64,000 bases of DNA from Sediminispirochaeta smaragdinae DSM 11293 (GTDB taxonomy: Bacteria > Spirochaetota > Spirochaetia > DSM-16054 > Sediminispirochaetaceae), in the NCBI RefSeq assembly GCF_000143985.1, contig NC_014364.1, forward strand, positions 4,476,582 to 4,540,581. The letters are read 5' to 3'. The position numbers were made by a program, and so were the translations under genes. Positions 1 to 8,637 of the stretch are shown here, piece after piece. Under the pieces are notes generated by a model, which saw only the letters and a program-made list of their open reading frames with translations, had not been told where the DNA came from and did not search any database. Each line of letters opens with the position of its first letter. Within the stretch, counting starts at the first letter, position 1.

Positions 1-605
1 AGCATGCGAATCTCCGCGGGAGTTTCAAAGCTGGGCCCTCCCATAAAGGCATAAACCCCTTCCCGAAGATCGATGCCCTTCTCTGCGGCAACCCTTTTGG
101 CAAGGTCCCGCAGCTTACGGGAATAGGCCTCGCTCATGTCGTTGAAACGGGGTCCAAGCTCGTCAACATTTTTTCCCCGCAACGGACTGTCGACGAAGAA
201 TTTTATGTGGTCGGTGATCAGCATAAGGTCTGCGGGATGAAAAGCCATATTGACCCCGCCTGCGGCATTGGTCACCAGAAGGTTCTCAATACCCATGACC
301 TTCATCGCAAGGACCGGAAAGGTGACCTGGTCGAAGCCGTATCCCTCGTAAAAATGGAAGCGTCCCTGCATCACCAAAACCCGACGCCCCTCCAATTCAC
401 CAACGACAAGACGACCGGCATGGCCGGGAACCGTCGATACGGGGAATCCGGGTATATCCTTGTAATCAATTATAACGGGTCGTTCAATTTCATCTCCAAG
501 AACCCCAAGCCCCGAACCAAGAATCAGACCAATTTCGGGAGGAGTACCGATCTTGGAAAGAATGAGTTCCACGGCTTTTTGGGCTGCCGCTAATCTTTCG
601 CTCAT
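1..605 (-). CDS. punA: Purine nucleoside phosphorylase, C-terminus outside window
   Basis: This gene should catalyse cytoplasmic phosphorolysis of purine nucleosides to free base and (deoxy)ribose-1-phosphate. The visible part, about 200 residues, reads MSERLAAAQKAVELI, then the phosphate-binding ILGSGLG motif, TVPGHAG, QGRFHFYEGY, and VTNAAGG followed by the nucleoside-binding stretch, ending near FMGGPSFET. This matches the trimeric class I PNP family. The ATG at 603-605 is preceded by AAGGAG at 9-bp spacing. The gene lies downstream of the nucleoside ABC transporter and binding protein on the same strand, so imported purine nucleosides would be its substrate. A hairpin terminator separates it from the binding-protein gene, so read-through or its own promoter is needed. 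The end of the protein lies before base 1. Confidence 0.93.
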   Translation of the reverse strand, partial: MSERLAAAQKAVELILSKIGTPPEIGLILGSGLGVLGDEIERPVIIDYKDIPGFPVSTVPGHAGRLVVGELEGRRVLVMQGRFHFYEGYGFDQVTFPVLAMKVMGIENLLVTNAAGGVNMAFHPADLMLITDHIKFFVDSPLRGKNVDELGPRFNDMSEAYSRKLRDLAKRVAAEKGIDLREGVYAFMGGPSFETPAEIRM

Positions 606-622
606 GATAGCATTCTCCTTAG

Positions 623-653
623 AAAAAAAAGGCCAGACGATATACGCCTGGCC
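623..653 (-). terminator. Rho-independent terminator after the nucleoside-binding protein gene
   Basis: Read on the minus strand, GGCCAG (653-648) pairs with CTGGCC (636-631), followed by an uninterrupted run of eight T (630-623). It lies between the binding-protein gene and punA. It would therefore reduce or end transcription before punA. Confidence 0.8.
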
Positions 654-674
654 GCAATATACAATTCCGAATCT

Positions 675-1733
675 TTAAAGGCCCAGTTCGGCACGGGTGG
701 TCGCAATCTTGACCTTTCCGGCCTTCATATCCCCGATGGCCTTGGCAACGGCATCTTTCACTTCCTGAGGAACGACATCGTTGAACTGGTTGAAAGGGCT
801 GATTCCAGTAGCGTCCTCTTCGATACCGAAGACCTTTGTTCCGCCCTGAAAGGTTCCGTCCTTTACCTCTTCGAGGGCAATATAGACGGACTCGGGGATT
901 TTCTTAACGGCACTGGTAAGAACGGTATCGGGAGCCACAGAACTCTGATCAACATCAACACCGATGGCAAGGACGCCCCGCTCTTTTGCCGCCTGGATAG
1001 CACCGAGACCGGTAAGTCCTGCAGCATGGAAAACAATATCGGCACCCTGATCGATCATTGCAAGGGCAGCCTCTTTTCCCTTAGCCTGGTCCACAAAGGA
1101 ACCGGTGGTAACAGAAAGAACCTTACAATCGGGGTTGACCGACTTCACTCCCTGGATAAAACCGACTTCATACTTCTCTACGGCAGGGATAAACATCCCA
1201 AGCACAACACCGACAACGTTTTTGTCGTTCAGCTTCGGAGAGGCTGAAGCGTACTGCTTTGTCATAAGACCAGCAACAACACCTGCGAGGTAACCGGACT
1301 CCTGCTCTTTATAGAGGATACCGAGGAAGTTTTCGGGGTCACCCTCGCTAGTACCGATATCGATTCCGGCAAAGTAGGTATTCGGATTCTGGACAGCTGC
1401 CTCTTTGACGGCCTGTTCCATCAGATAACCAACGGCAAACACAATACTAGCACCATCTTCGGCAAGACCGGCAAGATTTGGCACATAGTCGGTCTGCTGC
1501 TTTGATTCAACAACTCGGGCTTCAAAGCCGAGAGCCTCACCTCTCGTCAGGCCTTCGTAGGCTCCATCGTTGAAAGATTTATCACCGAGGCCTCCAACAT
1601 CGGTGGCCATAGCCGCAATCAGCTGTCCACTATCTCCAGCAGCCGCGTTGTCTTGCTGACCACCGGCAAATACCATACCGACGGAAAGAAACAGTGCAAT
1701 ACCGATTGCAAGCATTTGAAAGCTCTTTTTCAT
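675..1733 (-). CDS. BMP-family nucleoside-binding protein of ABC transporter (PnrA/TmpC-like)
   Basis: This is a periplasmic solute-binding protein of the BMP/Med/PnrA family, 352 aa, the usual family length. Residues 1-23 form a signal peptide with a basic start and a hydrophobic core ending VFA, followed by GGQQ. There is no lipobox cysteine, unlike the Treponema PnrA lipoprotein. Family features visible are ATDVGGLGDKSFND, GYLMEQAV, a GILYKEQE-like segment and IGVDVDQSS in the C-lobe. It is the last gene of the transporter set: the ATPase and two permeases precede it on the same strand. Purine nucleosides as ligand are inferred from the family and from the downstream phosphorylase. A strong terminator follows it. 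Confidence 0.92.
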   Translation of the reverse strand: MKKSFQMLAIGIALFLSVGMVFAGGQQDNAAAGDSGQLIAAMATDVGGLGDKSFNDGAYEGLTRGEALGFEARVVESKQQTDYVPNLAGLAEDGASIVFAVGYLMEQAVKEAAVQNPNTYFAGIDIGTSEGDPENFLGILYKEQESGYLAGVVAGLMTKQYASASPKLNDKNVVGVVLGMFIPAVEKYEVGFIQGVKSVNPDCKVLSVTTGSFVDQAKGKEAALAMIDQGADIVFHAAGLTGLGAIQAAKERGVLAIGVDVDQSSVAPDTVLTSAVKKIPESVYIALEEVKDGTFQGGTKVFGIEEDATGISPFNQFNDVVPQEVKDAVAKAIGDMKAGKVKIATTRAELGL

Positions 1734-1810
1734 TGTAACTCCTCCTGTTACGTTTTACGTTAGAACGTATAGTATAATCACTCTGCCGTACAGGCACAAT
1801 GATTACCGAT

Positions 1811-2758
1811 TCACTCTCCCGTCTTCTCGATCATAAAATCCTCTCCGTCAGCTTTCGGAGATCGGCTTTTCCTCACCAGCCCGGCAACGGCGATGACCGT
1901 CGCAAGATAGGGAAAGATAATGAAAAGCTCTTCGGGAATCGGCAAAAGCTTGAAAACCTGAAATCGAATTTGAAGCGCATCGGCAAAACCGAAAAAGAGC
2001 GAAGCAAGGAAAGCCCCAACGGGATTCCAGCTGCCGGAAATCATGGCAGCAAGAGCGATAAATCCCTTTCCGTTGCTCATTCCCTCGGTGAAGGAAACCC
2101 CGTTTTCAATGGAAAGAAAGGCACCGGCAAGCCCGGAAGTGAGACCGGAAATAAGCACGCCGAGATAACGCATCTTATAGACCGAGACACCGATGGTCTC
2201 AAGGGCAAGGGGATGTTCTCCTGCAGCCCGAATATGCAATCCGACCTTCGTCTTCTTCAGAAACCAGGTGAAAAGAATGACGAGAACGAAACTCATATAG
2301 ACGATGGGCGTCTGGTTGAAAAGCGCAGGCCCCAATACGGGGATCTTGGACAAAAGGGGAATGGCGAACTGGTATTCGCCAAGCCCTTTGGGTATCGGGT
2401 CGGTGGTCCCGGGATGACCGAAAAAAAGGACCATGAAATAGCGGGTAATGCCGAAGGCAAGTACATTGAGAACGGCACCGGAAACCACATGTTCCAGGTG
2501 AAACGTAACCGTCGCCACCGCGTGAATCATGCTGTAAAGACCGCCGGCAAGCACACCGGCAAGAAGTCCCAGCCAAGGACTACCGGTATAATAGGCGACA
2601 ACCGTTGCAAAAAAGGCACCGACGATCATGATGCCTTCCATGGCGATATTGACGATCCCCGACCGTTCGCAAATGGTTGCCCCGATGGCTGCCAGGGTAA
2701 TCGGCGTAGAAAGGCGTATCATCGCAACAAGAAGATCGGTGTTAAATATTGCAAGCAT
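1811..2758 (-). CDS. Nucleoside ABC transporter permease 2
   Basis: This is an inner-membrane permease of the BPD_transp_2 family found with BMP binding proteins (YufQ/NupQ type), about 315 aa with roughly eight to nine hydrophobic segments. It carries the family stretch AAIGATICERSGIVNIAMEG near the N-terminus and a TIGVSVYKMRYLGVLISG segment on the cytoplasmic side. I placed the start at the ATG at 2758, which has GAGGGG about 10 bp upstream and lies 4 bp after the stop of the previous permease. An upstream in-frame ATG at 2785 has no ribosome-binding site and would overlap the previous gene. It should form a heterodimeric channel with the upstream permease. Confidence 0.9.
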   Translation of the reverse strand: MLAIFNTDLLVAMIRLSTPITLAAIGATICERSGIVNIAMEGIMIVGAFFATVVAYYTGSPWLGLLAGVLAGGLYSMIHAVATVTFHLEHVVSGAVLNVLAFGITRYFMVLFFGHPGTTDPIPKGLGEYQFAIPLLSKIPVLGPALFNQTPIVYMSFVLVILFTWFLKKTKVGLHIRAAGEHPLALETIGVSVYKMRYLGVLISGLTSGLAGAFLSIENGVSFTEGMSNGKGFIALAAMISGSWNPVGAFLASLFFGFADALQIRFQVFKLLPIPEELFIIFPYLATVIAVAGLVRKSRSPKADGEDFMIEKTGE

Positions 2759-2762
2759 CTGA

Positions 2763-4022
2763 CTACCCCCTCGCCTTTGCGGCATCTGGGGCCGCTTTTG
2801 TTTTGCTGCGCCGCTTCAGACTGTTGCCGATATACACATAGATGTATTTTGCCACAATGAGGAAAAGCATGACACCTTTGACAATCTCGACAATGGCATT
2901 CGGCGTCTGGGTTGTTCTTGCCATATATTGACCGCCTGCATCGAGAGCCCCCCAAAGCAGGCCGGTAAAAATGACGACGATGGGATTATTACCGGCAAGA
3001 AGCGCCACACTAATCCCGTTCCAACCGTAGTTTGCCTGAAGGTTCTCAAACAGTTTATGGTCAAGACCGACAACCTGATTCACACCGGCGAAACCGGCAA
3101 GGAATCCGGCGAAAAGCAAGGCACGAAAAATATTTTTTCCAATGCTGATCCCCTGAGCTCTGGCGGCATCCTTATTTGCTCCGACAGCCCTGATCTCAAA
3201 ACCGTATTTTGTTTTATAAAGAATATAATAGACCACAAATGCCATGGCGATAGCGATAATGATTCCCGTATGCAGCCTGTAGTTGGACTTGGGAAGAAAC
3301 TGCTGAAAACGCGGCAGCCATGCCGATTCGAGGATCGTATCGGTAACGTAGGGATGCTTACTCGAGGAAGGATCTCCGCCGAAGGCCCTGATGAAAATTG
3401 GGGAAAGATAACGAGCGACATGGGCCAGCATCATCGTGGTGATAACCTCATGTGCACCGGTTTTCACCTTCAAGAGCGCAGGAACAAAGTTCCAGGCCGC
3501 GGACAGGATACCAGCCACCACAAAGATAAGAATAAGCGTAATAAGGGCAGGCAGGTTGAGTACAAGGCCGAGCCAGGCGGCGGCCATTGCCCCTATGTAA
3601 TACTGCCCCTCGGCTCCGATGTTGAACAAACCCGCTTGAAAAGCGAAAGCGACCGACAGACCGGTAAAAATAAGCGGGGCCGCATTAAGCACGGAAATGT
3701 GCCAGTTCTTGACAAATCCTCCGTAGAAAAGCGCCTTAAAAGCCCGTATAGGATCGTAACCAGTGGCCAGCATGATGACGATGCCGAGGAGAAGCGAAGC
3801 CAGTATTCCAATGATCGGAATGAGGATCGTTCTGCCGTATCGACGTATCATCGACAGAACCTCGGCCTTCCCCTTTTCGAAATAGACATTCACAAGATAG
3901 AGGACCCCGGCCGCCATAATCAGCAAACCACCCCAGAAATAGCTGCCCAGATAGAGAACTGTTCCGGAGATAGCCAGAATCAATACCAGGGCGATCAAAA
4001 GCGTGTTTCGATATGATCTCAT
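2763..4022 (-). CDS. Nucleoside ABC transporter permease 1
   Basis: This 419-aa inner-membrane permease of the BPD_transp_2 family (YufP/NupP type) is longer than its partner, as is usual. It has about ten hydrophobic segments. Diagnostic stretches are FQAGLFNIGAEGQYYIGAM, HEVITTMMLAHVA and the EIRAVGANKDAARAQGISIG loop that contacts the ATPase. The ATG is 5 bp from the end of the ATPase gene and its AAAGGAG overlaps the ATPase stop, so the two are translationally coupled. Confidence 0.92.
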   Translation of the reverse strand: MRSYRNTLLIALVLILAISGTVLYLGSYFWGGLLIMAAGVLYLVNVYFEKGKAEVLSMIRRYGRTILIPIIGILASLLLGIVIMLATGYDPIRAFKALFYGGFVKNWHISVLNAAPLIFTGLSVAFAFQAGLFNIGAEGQYYIGAMAAAWLGLVLNLPALITLILIFVVAGILSAAWNFVPALLKVKTGAHEVITTMMLAHVARYLSPIFIRAFGGDPSSSKHPYVTDTILESAWLPRFQQFLPKSNYRLHTGIIIAIAMAFVVYYILYKTKYGFEIRAVGANKDAARAQGISIGKNIFRALLFAGFLAGFAGVNQVVGLDHKLFENLQANYGWNGISVALLAGNNPIVVIFTGLLWGALDAGGQYMARTTQTPNAIVEIVKGVMLFLIVAKYIYVYIGNSLKRRSKTKAAPDAAKARG

Positions 4023-4026
4023 CGCC

Positions 4027-5556
4027 CTACTCCTTTCCGCCGGTCATATAGAAACCGACCTGTTTTTCAGTGGTTTTTTCGGGAGACAGCTCCTTTACGA
4101 CCTTTCCTTCATATAAAACAATGATACGATCGGAAAGGGAGAAAATCTCCTCAAGCTCAAGACTGATCAGCAGGATAGCAACATTCTGGTCCCGCATCGC
4201 CAGGATCTGATTGTGGATATACTCGATGGCTCCGACATCAAGGCCCCTGGTGGGCTGGCTTACCAGAAGAAAGGTCGGTTTACGGGAAAATTCTCTGGCA
4301 AGAATGACCTTCTGCTGATTACCACCGGAAAGGTTACCGGCCTTCACATCAACCGCAGGAGGACGAATATCAAAACGCTCGACAAGTTCTGTCGCATATT
4401 CGTCCATTGCACGAAAGTTTAAATTAATGCCCCGTACGTTGGGAACACGATCGTGATACCCGATAGCGATGTTTTCGCTTACGGTCATGGGCAAAACAAG
4501 GCCGAAACGTTGTCGATCGGCAGGAACATAGGAAATACTTCGTCCGATCAACGCTTTGGTACTCATGCCGGTAATGTCGTCACCATGATGAAAAATTCTT
4601 CCGTCCGCCACAGGCCGCAGTCCCATGATCGCCTCGGCAAGCTCTGTCTGACCGTTACCGTCCACACCGGCGATACCGACGACCTCTCCGGGACGGACAT
4701 GAAGAGAAAGATCGTTGACCGCAGGAAATTCCTTATCGTTTAAGACTTTCAGATTCTCGATACGAAAAACATCCTCGCTTCCTGGGGCCTTTGGTTTCTT
4801 TTCGACGGTGAGCACAACGCTTCGACCGACCATCAGGTTCGCAAGCTCCTCTTTCGTACACTCTTTTGTCGCCCGTTCCCCCTCTATCTTCCCCCGTCGG
4901 AGAATATAGACACGGTCACTGATCTCCATTACCTCTTCAAGCTTGTGAGTAATGATGATAAGAGAAACCCCACCCTTGCGCAGCTCCTTGATCACATCGA
5001 AAAGCTCTTCCACCTCCTGAGGGGTAAGAACCGCCGTCGGCTCATCGAGAATAAGAATCTTTGCCTTTCGGTAGAGCGCCTTGAGGATTTCAACACGTTG
5101 CTGGAGCCCCACCGAAAGGGTCTCGATTTTCGCATCGGGATCGACTTTCAAACCATATTTCTCGGAAAGGGCAGACACCTCCTGCCGAGCCTTTCGGTAA
5201 TCGATCACAGCACCATTTCCAGGCTCGGCACCCAGAATGATGTTTTCCGTAACGGTAAGGGTTTCCACCAGCATAAAATGTTGATGAACCATCCCCAGAC
5301 CGAGACGAATAGCATCTTTGGGAGAGTCGAACTGGACCCGCTTTCCGTCAAGGAGCATCTCACCGGAAGTGGGTTGGTATAGGCCATAGAGAACATTCAT
5401 TAGCGTCGATTTACCGGCGCCGTTTTCACCGAGGAGGCTAAGGATCTCCCCTTCTTTCAGGATGATACTGATGTCGTCATTAGCAAGCACCTTGGGAAAC
5501 TGCTTTACCACGTGACGGGTTTCCAGGATCACCTTTCCGTTACTTTCGGAACCCAT
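4027..5556 (-). CDS. Nucleoside ABC transporter ATPase with two ABC domains
   Basis: This 509-aa protein has tandem ABC cassettes, as in NupA/YufO and sugar transporters of the RbsA type. The first half has Walker A GENGAGKST (about residue 43), signature LSVGLQQR and Walker B ILILDEPTAVLTP. The second half has a modified Walker A GVDGNGQTE, signature LSGGNQQK and a degenerate Walker B (LLVSQPTRGLD). The second site lacking a canonical P-loop is normal for this family. It is the first gene of the transporter operon. A good sigma-70 promoter lies about 100 bp upstream. Confidence 0.94.
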   Translation of the reverse strand: MGSESNGKVILETRHVVKQFPKVLANDDISIILKEGEILSLLGENGAGKSTLMNVLYGLYQPTSGEMLLDGKRVQFDSPKDAIRLGLGMVHQHFMLVETLTVTENIILGAEPGNGAVIDYRKARQEVSALSEKYGLKVDPDAKIETLSVGLQQRVEILKALYRKAKILILDEPTAVLTPQEVEELFDVIKELRKGGVSLIIITHKLEEVMEISDRVYILRRGKIEGERATKECTKEELANLMVGRSVVLTVEKKPKAPGSEDVFRIENLKVLNDKEFPAVNDLSLHVRPGEVVGIAGVDGNGQTELAEAIMGLRPVADGRIFHHGDDITGMSTKALIGRSISYVPADRQRFGLVLPMTVSENIAIGYHDRVPNVRGINLNFRAMDEYATELVERFDIRPPAVDVKAGNLSGGNQQKVILAREFSRKPTFLLVSQPTRGLDVGAIEYIHNQILAMRDQNVAILLISLELEEIFSLSDRIIVLYEGKVVKELSPEKTTEKQVGFYMTGGKE

Positions 5557-5653
5557 ACAAAAATCCTTTACATCAATTGAATTTGTTTTCGGGGAGAAGA
5601 ATTGTACCGCATAAAGAAGCTCGTGAAAAGGAAAATTTGAAACATCTTACAAC

Positions 5654-5682
5654 AGATTACGCCCCGACCACTTTAGTGTCAA
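5654..5682 (-). promoter_or_regulatory. Sigma-70-type promoter for the nucleoside transporter operon
   Basis: On the minus strand TTGACA (5682-5677) is followed after exactly 17 bp by TAATCT (5659-5654). Transcription would begin near 5647 and give a leader of about 90 nt before the ATPase gene. I saw no convincing riboswitch fold in the leader. The divergent alkaline phosphatase gene shares this 214-bp region. Confidence 0.7.
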
Positions 5683-5770
5683 GCAATTTACAAAATATCG
5701 ACAGATCCATAATCAAGTACTGACAATTGATTAATAAGCTCTCCTTACAAAACCAAAAAAGGAGACGATC

Positions 5771-7252
5771 ATGACCAGGATGAAAAGGATTCTTGCACTG
5801 ACCCTCTCGCTTCTTGTTTCCGCCGCCCTTTTTGCCGGAGGGAATGCCGAGACGGTAAACACGGAAGCACAGACCGACCAGGCAGAAACGGCCCGGGCAA
5901 AGTACGTTTTTTTCTTTATTGGAGACGGTATGGCACTGCCTCAGATCAATGCCGCCGAAGCCCTTCTTGGAACGAAAGATAATCAAGGCACCCCGAAAAA
6001 GCTCACATTTTCGAAATTTCCCGTACAAGGTTTGACAACGACCTACGCAGCCAATGCCTTTATTACCGACAGCGCCGCGGCAGGGACCGCCCTTGCAACC
6101 GGGCACAAAACCAACTCGGGTGTCATTTCGATGGATCCCACCGGTTCGACCAGCTACAAGACCCTCGCAGAAATGGCGAAAGAAGCAGGAATGAAGGTAG
6201 GAATTGTTTCAAGCGTAAACCTCGACCATGCGACTCCTGCAGTGTTTTATGCCCACAAAAAAAGCCGCAGCGACTACTACGCCATCAATGTTCAGATGGC
6301 TGAGAGTAACTTCGACTACTTCGGCGGAGGCATGGTGCGGATAGACAAGACCCCTGCAGGTGAAAAAAGCGCCCACGACATCATGAAGGAACGGGGCTTT
6401 GTCATTGCATCGGACAGGGAGCAGTTCAACGCCATGAAGCCGGAAGCGGAAAAACAGTACTACGCCTATAACACCGGTTTTGCCGCAAACGCCCTGGATT
6501 ACACCATCGATATGGATAGCAGCGCGATCACCCTTGCAGAGTTTACCCAAAAGGGAATCGAACTTTTGGATAACGACAAGGGATTCTTCATGATGGTGGA
6601 AGGTGGAAAAATCGACTGGGCATGTCATGCCAACGATGCCGCCGCGTCGATTTACGACACCATTGCCTTTGACCAGGCGATACAGAAGGCCGTTGATTTC
6701 TACAACCGCCATCCCAATGAAACCCTCATTGTCGTGACCGGTGACCATGAAACCGGTGGGCTCTCCCTCGGCTTTGCCGGCACACAGTACGATAGTGCTT
6801 TCGATGAAATCGCAAAACAGAAAAAGTCTTTCGAGTGGTTCGATACCTACGTCCTGAAACCCTATAAAGAGAACAAGCCCAATGGTTCTCTTGCCGATCT
6901 GATGCCGAAGATCGAAGAAACCTTCGGTCTTACCGATCTGACTGATTACGAAACGGCTCAGCTGCAGGAAGCCTTTACTCGCTCCATGGGGGGAGAGGTC
7001 GAACGGCCCAAAAGCCAGGATGAGTACCTTCTCTACGGAGGTTATGAACCCCTGTCGGTTACCATCACCCATCTGTTAAACCAGCGGGCGGGAATCGCCT
7101 GGGCAAGCTACAGTCATACCGGTGTTCCGGTTGCCACCTTTGCCCTTGGTGCTTCAAGCGGTCAGTTCAACGGGTATTACGACAATACCGATATTTTTAC
7201 CAAGCTCTCCAATGCCATGTTTGCCGGTGCTTCCGTCGCCATGGCCCGATAA
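5771..7252 (+). CDS. phoA: Alkaline phosphatase, exported
   Basis: This is a phosphomonoesterase of the PhoA superfamily, 493 aa with an N-terminal signal peptide ending LFAGG. Visible active-site elements are IGDGM (first metal aspartate), TDSAAAGTALATGHKT (phosphoserine nucleophile), HATPAVFYAH, MMVEGGKIDWACHAND (metal ligands), VVTGDHETGG and SHTG near the C-terminus. The start ATG follows AAGGAG at 8 bp. It acts outside the cytoplasmic membrane. It is divergent from the nucleoside ABC transporter, so it could release nucleosides from external nucleotides for uptake; that link is inference. A strong terminator ends the gene. Confidence 0.94.
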   Translation: MTRMKRILALTLSLLVSAALFAGGNAETVNTEAQTDQAETARAKYVFFFIGDGMALPQINAAEALLGTKDNQGTPKKLTFSKFPVQGLTTTYAANAFITDSAAAGTALATGHKTNSGVISMDPTGSTSYKTLAEMAKEAGMKVGIVSSVNLDHATPAVFYAHKKSRSDYYAINVQMAESNFDYFGGGMVRIDKTPAGEKSAHDIMKERGFVIASDREQFNAMKPEAEKQYYAYNTGFAANALDYTIDMDSSAITLAEFTQKGIELLDNDKGFFMMVEGGKIDWACHANDAAASIYDTIAFDQAIQKAVDFYNRHPNETLIVVTGDHETGGLSLGFAGTQYDSAFDEIAKQKKSFEWFDTYVLKPYKENKPNGSLADLMPKIEETFGLTDLTDYETAQLQEAFTRSMGGEVERPKSQDEYLLYGGYEPLSVTITHLLNQRAGIAWASYSHTGVPVATFALGASSGQFNGYYDNTDIFTKLSNAMFAGASVAMAR

Positions 7253-7272
7253 CATCATTCCCTATACCTCTT

Positions 7273-7305
7273 GCGGGAAGGGCACTCGTCCTTCCCGCTT
7301 TTTTT
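7273..7305 (+). terminator. Rho-independent terminator after phoA
   Basis: GCGGGAAGG (7273-7281) pairs with CCTTCCCGC (7290-7298) around an 8-nt loop and is followed by seven T. The T run ends 3 bp before a MITE-like element. Confidence 0.92.
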
Positions 7306-7308
7306 ACT

Positions 7309-7457
7309 TAGTGTTCGGAATCCTGGTGGTACACATGCCCTTTAGCTGGTAGATACCTTTCTTTTATGCCGGTGCATACGTTTTCCCATGATTTGGCTTT
7401 CAATTGACGGAGAGAAAAGAAATTGCCGCCTTTCAACCACCAGGATTCCGAACAGTA
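7309..7457. mobile_element. 149-bp MITE-like element, copy 1
   Basis: This short non-coding element starts TAGTGTTCGGAATCCTGGTG and ends with the near-perfect inverted repeat CACCAGGATTCCGAACAGTA. A second 149-bp copy, visibly most of the way identical, lies at 60195-60343. The element has no coding capacity. The ends resemble the terminal repeats of the IS at 17246-18486 (TGTCCGGAATCGTGGTG), and all three elements have TA at the outer edges. The element sits between the phoA terminator and the TTG start of the next gene, whose ribosome-binding site begins 13 bp after it. Confidence 0.85.
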
Positions 7458-7482
7458 GACTTTTTCGACAAGGAGAAACAGA

Positions 7483-8637
7483 TTGATCGATACAAAAGAA
7501 AAAAAAGAACAATTTTTCGTCTTCCTGATTTTTGCCGGATTTGTCGCCCTGCTCTTTGTTCCCACCGGTTTTCAGAGGCCGGGGAGGGAGTTGCAAAGAC
7601 GAGTGCGAGCGGTCGTACTCACCACCGATGAAAGCGATGTGGCCCACAACGGTATCATTCGCACGGGAACCCAGCACCTGCACGTTAGGATTGCCTCCGG
7701 CCCCTTTAAAGGAAAGGAAGAGGAGTGCGACAACCTCCTGATGGGAAAACTCGAGCTTGACCGTTTCTACACACCGGGAAATACGATCTTGGCTGTACTG
7801 CAGCTTAATGAAGCCAAAGATGAGATTCTTACGGTACAGCCGGTCGATCACTATCGGATCAGGGTAGAGGCGCTGCTGGTCCTTGCCTTCTTCGCCTTCC
7901 TGCTCCTTTACGCCAGATGGACGGGACTGAAGGCCATCGTCAGTTTTCTCTTTACCGCAGCGGTTATCTGGAAAATCCTGATACCAGGGTTTCTCAAGGG
8001 GCTGCCCCCGATTCCTCTTACCATGATCGTCACCGCCATCATCACGGCGGCCATCATCTTCCTCGTGGGAGGCAGGGGTAAGCGAAGTCTCATAGCCTTC
8101 CTCGGGGCAATGGTTGGGGTGATTGCCACCGCCATCCTTGCCGTCGGTTTCGGAAAAGCTTTTCGGGTTCACGGCGCCATAAAGCCCTTTTCCGAGATGC
8201 TCTTGTACGCAGGCTTTCCCCACCTCGATCTGACGAACATCCTCTTCGCAGGAATCTTCCTTGCAAGCAGTGGAGCGGTGATGGACATCGCCATGGATAT
8301 TGCGGCTTCCATGGAGGAGATTGTCTTACACAATCCCACTGTCGAAAGAAAGAAACTGATCCACTCGGGATTTGCCGTCGGACGGGCCGTTATCGGTACC
8401 ATGACCACGACCCTACTTCTTGCATACTCTGGAGGATACACCGCCCTTTTGATGGTTTTCATGGCCCAGGGAACGCCGGGAATCAACATTGTGAACCTCG
8501 GTTATGTAGCGGCGGAGATACTTCACACCCTGGTGGGAAGCTTCGGTCTGGTCCTGGTTGCTCCATTTACCGCCATCATAGGGGGAGTTATGCTTCGCCC
8601 TTCAAAGGAAAAGGGGGATCAATTCACGCCGTCATAG
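7483..8637 (+). CDS. YibE/F-family integral membrane protein
   Basis: This 384-aa protein matches the YibE/F family, membrane proteins of unsettled function. It has one N-terminal hydrophobic segment (residues 10-27), an extracytoplasmic domain of about 100 residues, then seven or so membrane helices from about residue 130. The conserved block ASSGAVMDIAMDIAASMEEI is present. The start is TTG at 7483, supported by AAGGAG 7 bp upstream; no better ATG exists. Its promoter region is occupied by the MITE-like element. Its last 19 bp overlap the 3' end of the convergent EAL/GGDEF gene. Confidence 0.85.
   Translation: MIDTKEKKEQFFVFLIFAGFVALLFVPTGFQRPGRELQRRVRAVVLTTDESDVAHNGIIRTGTQHLHVRIASGPFKGKEEECDNLLMGKLELDRFYTPGNTILAVLQLNEAKDEILTVQPVDHYRIRVEALLVLAFFAFLLLYARWTGLKAIVSFLFTAAVIWKILIPGFLKGLPPIPLTMIVTAIITAAIIFLVGGRGKRSLIAFLGAMVGVIATAILAVGFGKAFRVHGAIKPFSEMLLYAGFPHLDLTNILFAGIFLASSGAVMDIAMDIAASMEEIVLHNPTVERKKLIHSGFAVGRAVIGTMTTTLLLAYSGGYTALLMVFMAQGTPGINIVNLGYVAAEILHTLVGSFGLVLVAPFTAIIGGVMLRPSKEKGDQFTPS

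Noticed and set aside
1799-2860. Long plus-strand frame opposite the permease gene (353 codons), and a similar one at 2928-4016
   Set aside because: Both are antisense to permease genes with clear family motifs, and their composition is an artefact of codon bias.
5557-5653. Purine riboswitch in the nucleoside transporter leader
   Set aside because: I could not find the conserved loop pairs or three-way junction in the leader of about 90 nt.
7309-7457. Element copy 1 as a terminator or small RNA
   Set aside because: The second copy with matching ends elsewhere, and the similarity of the ends to the IS, fit a mobile element better; a full terminator already precedes it.
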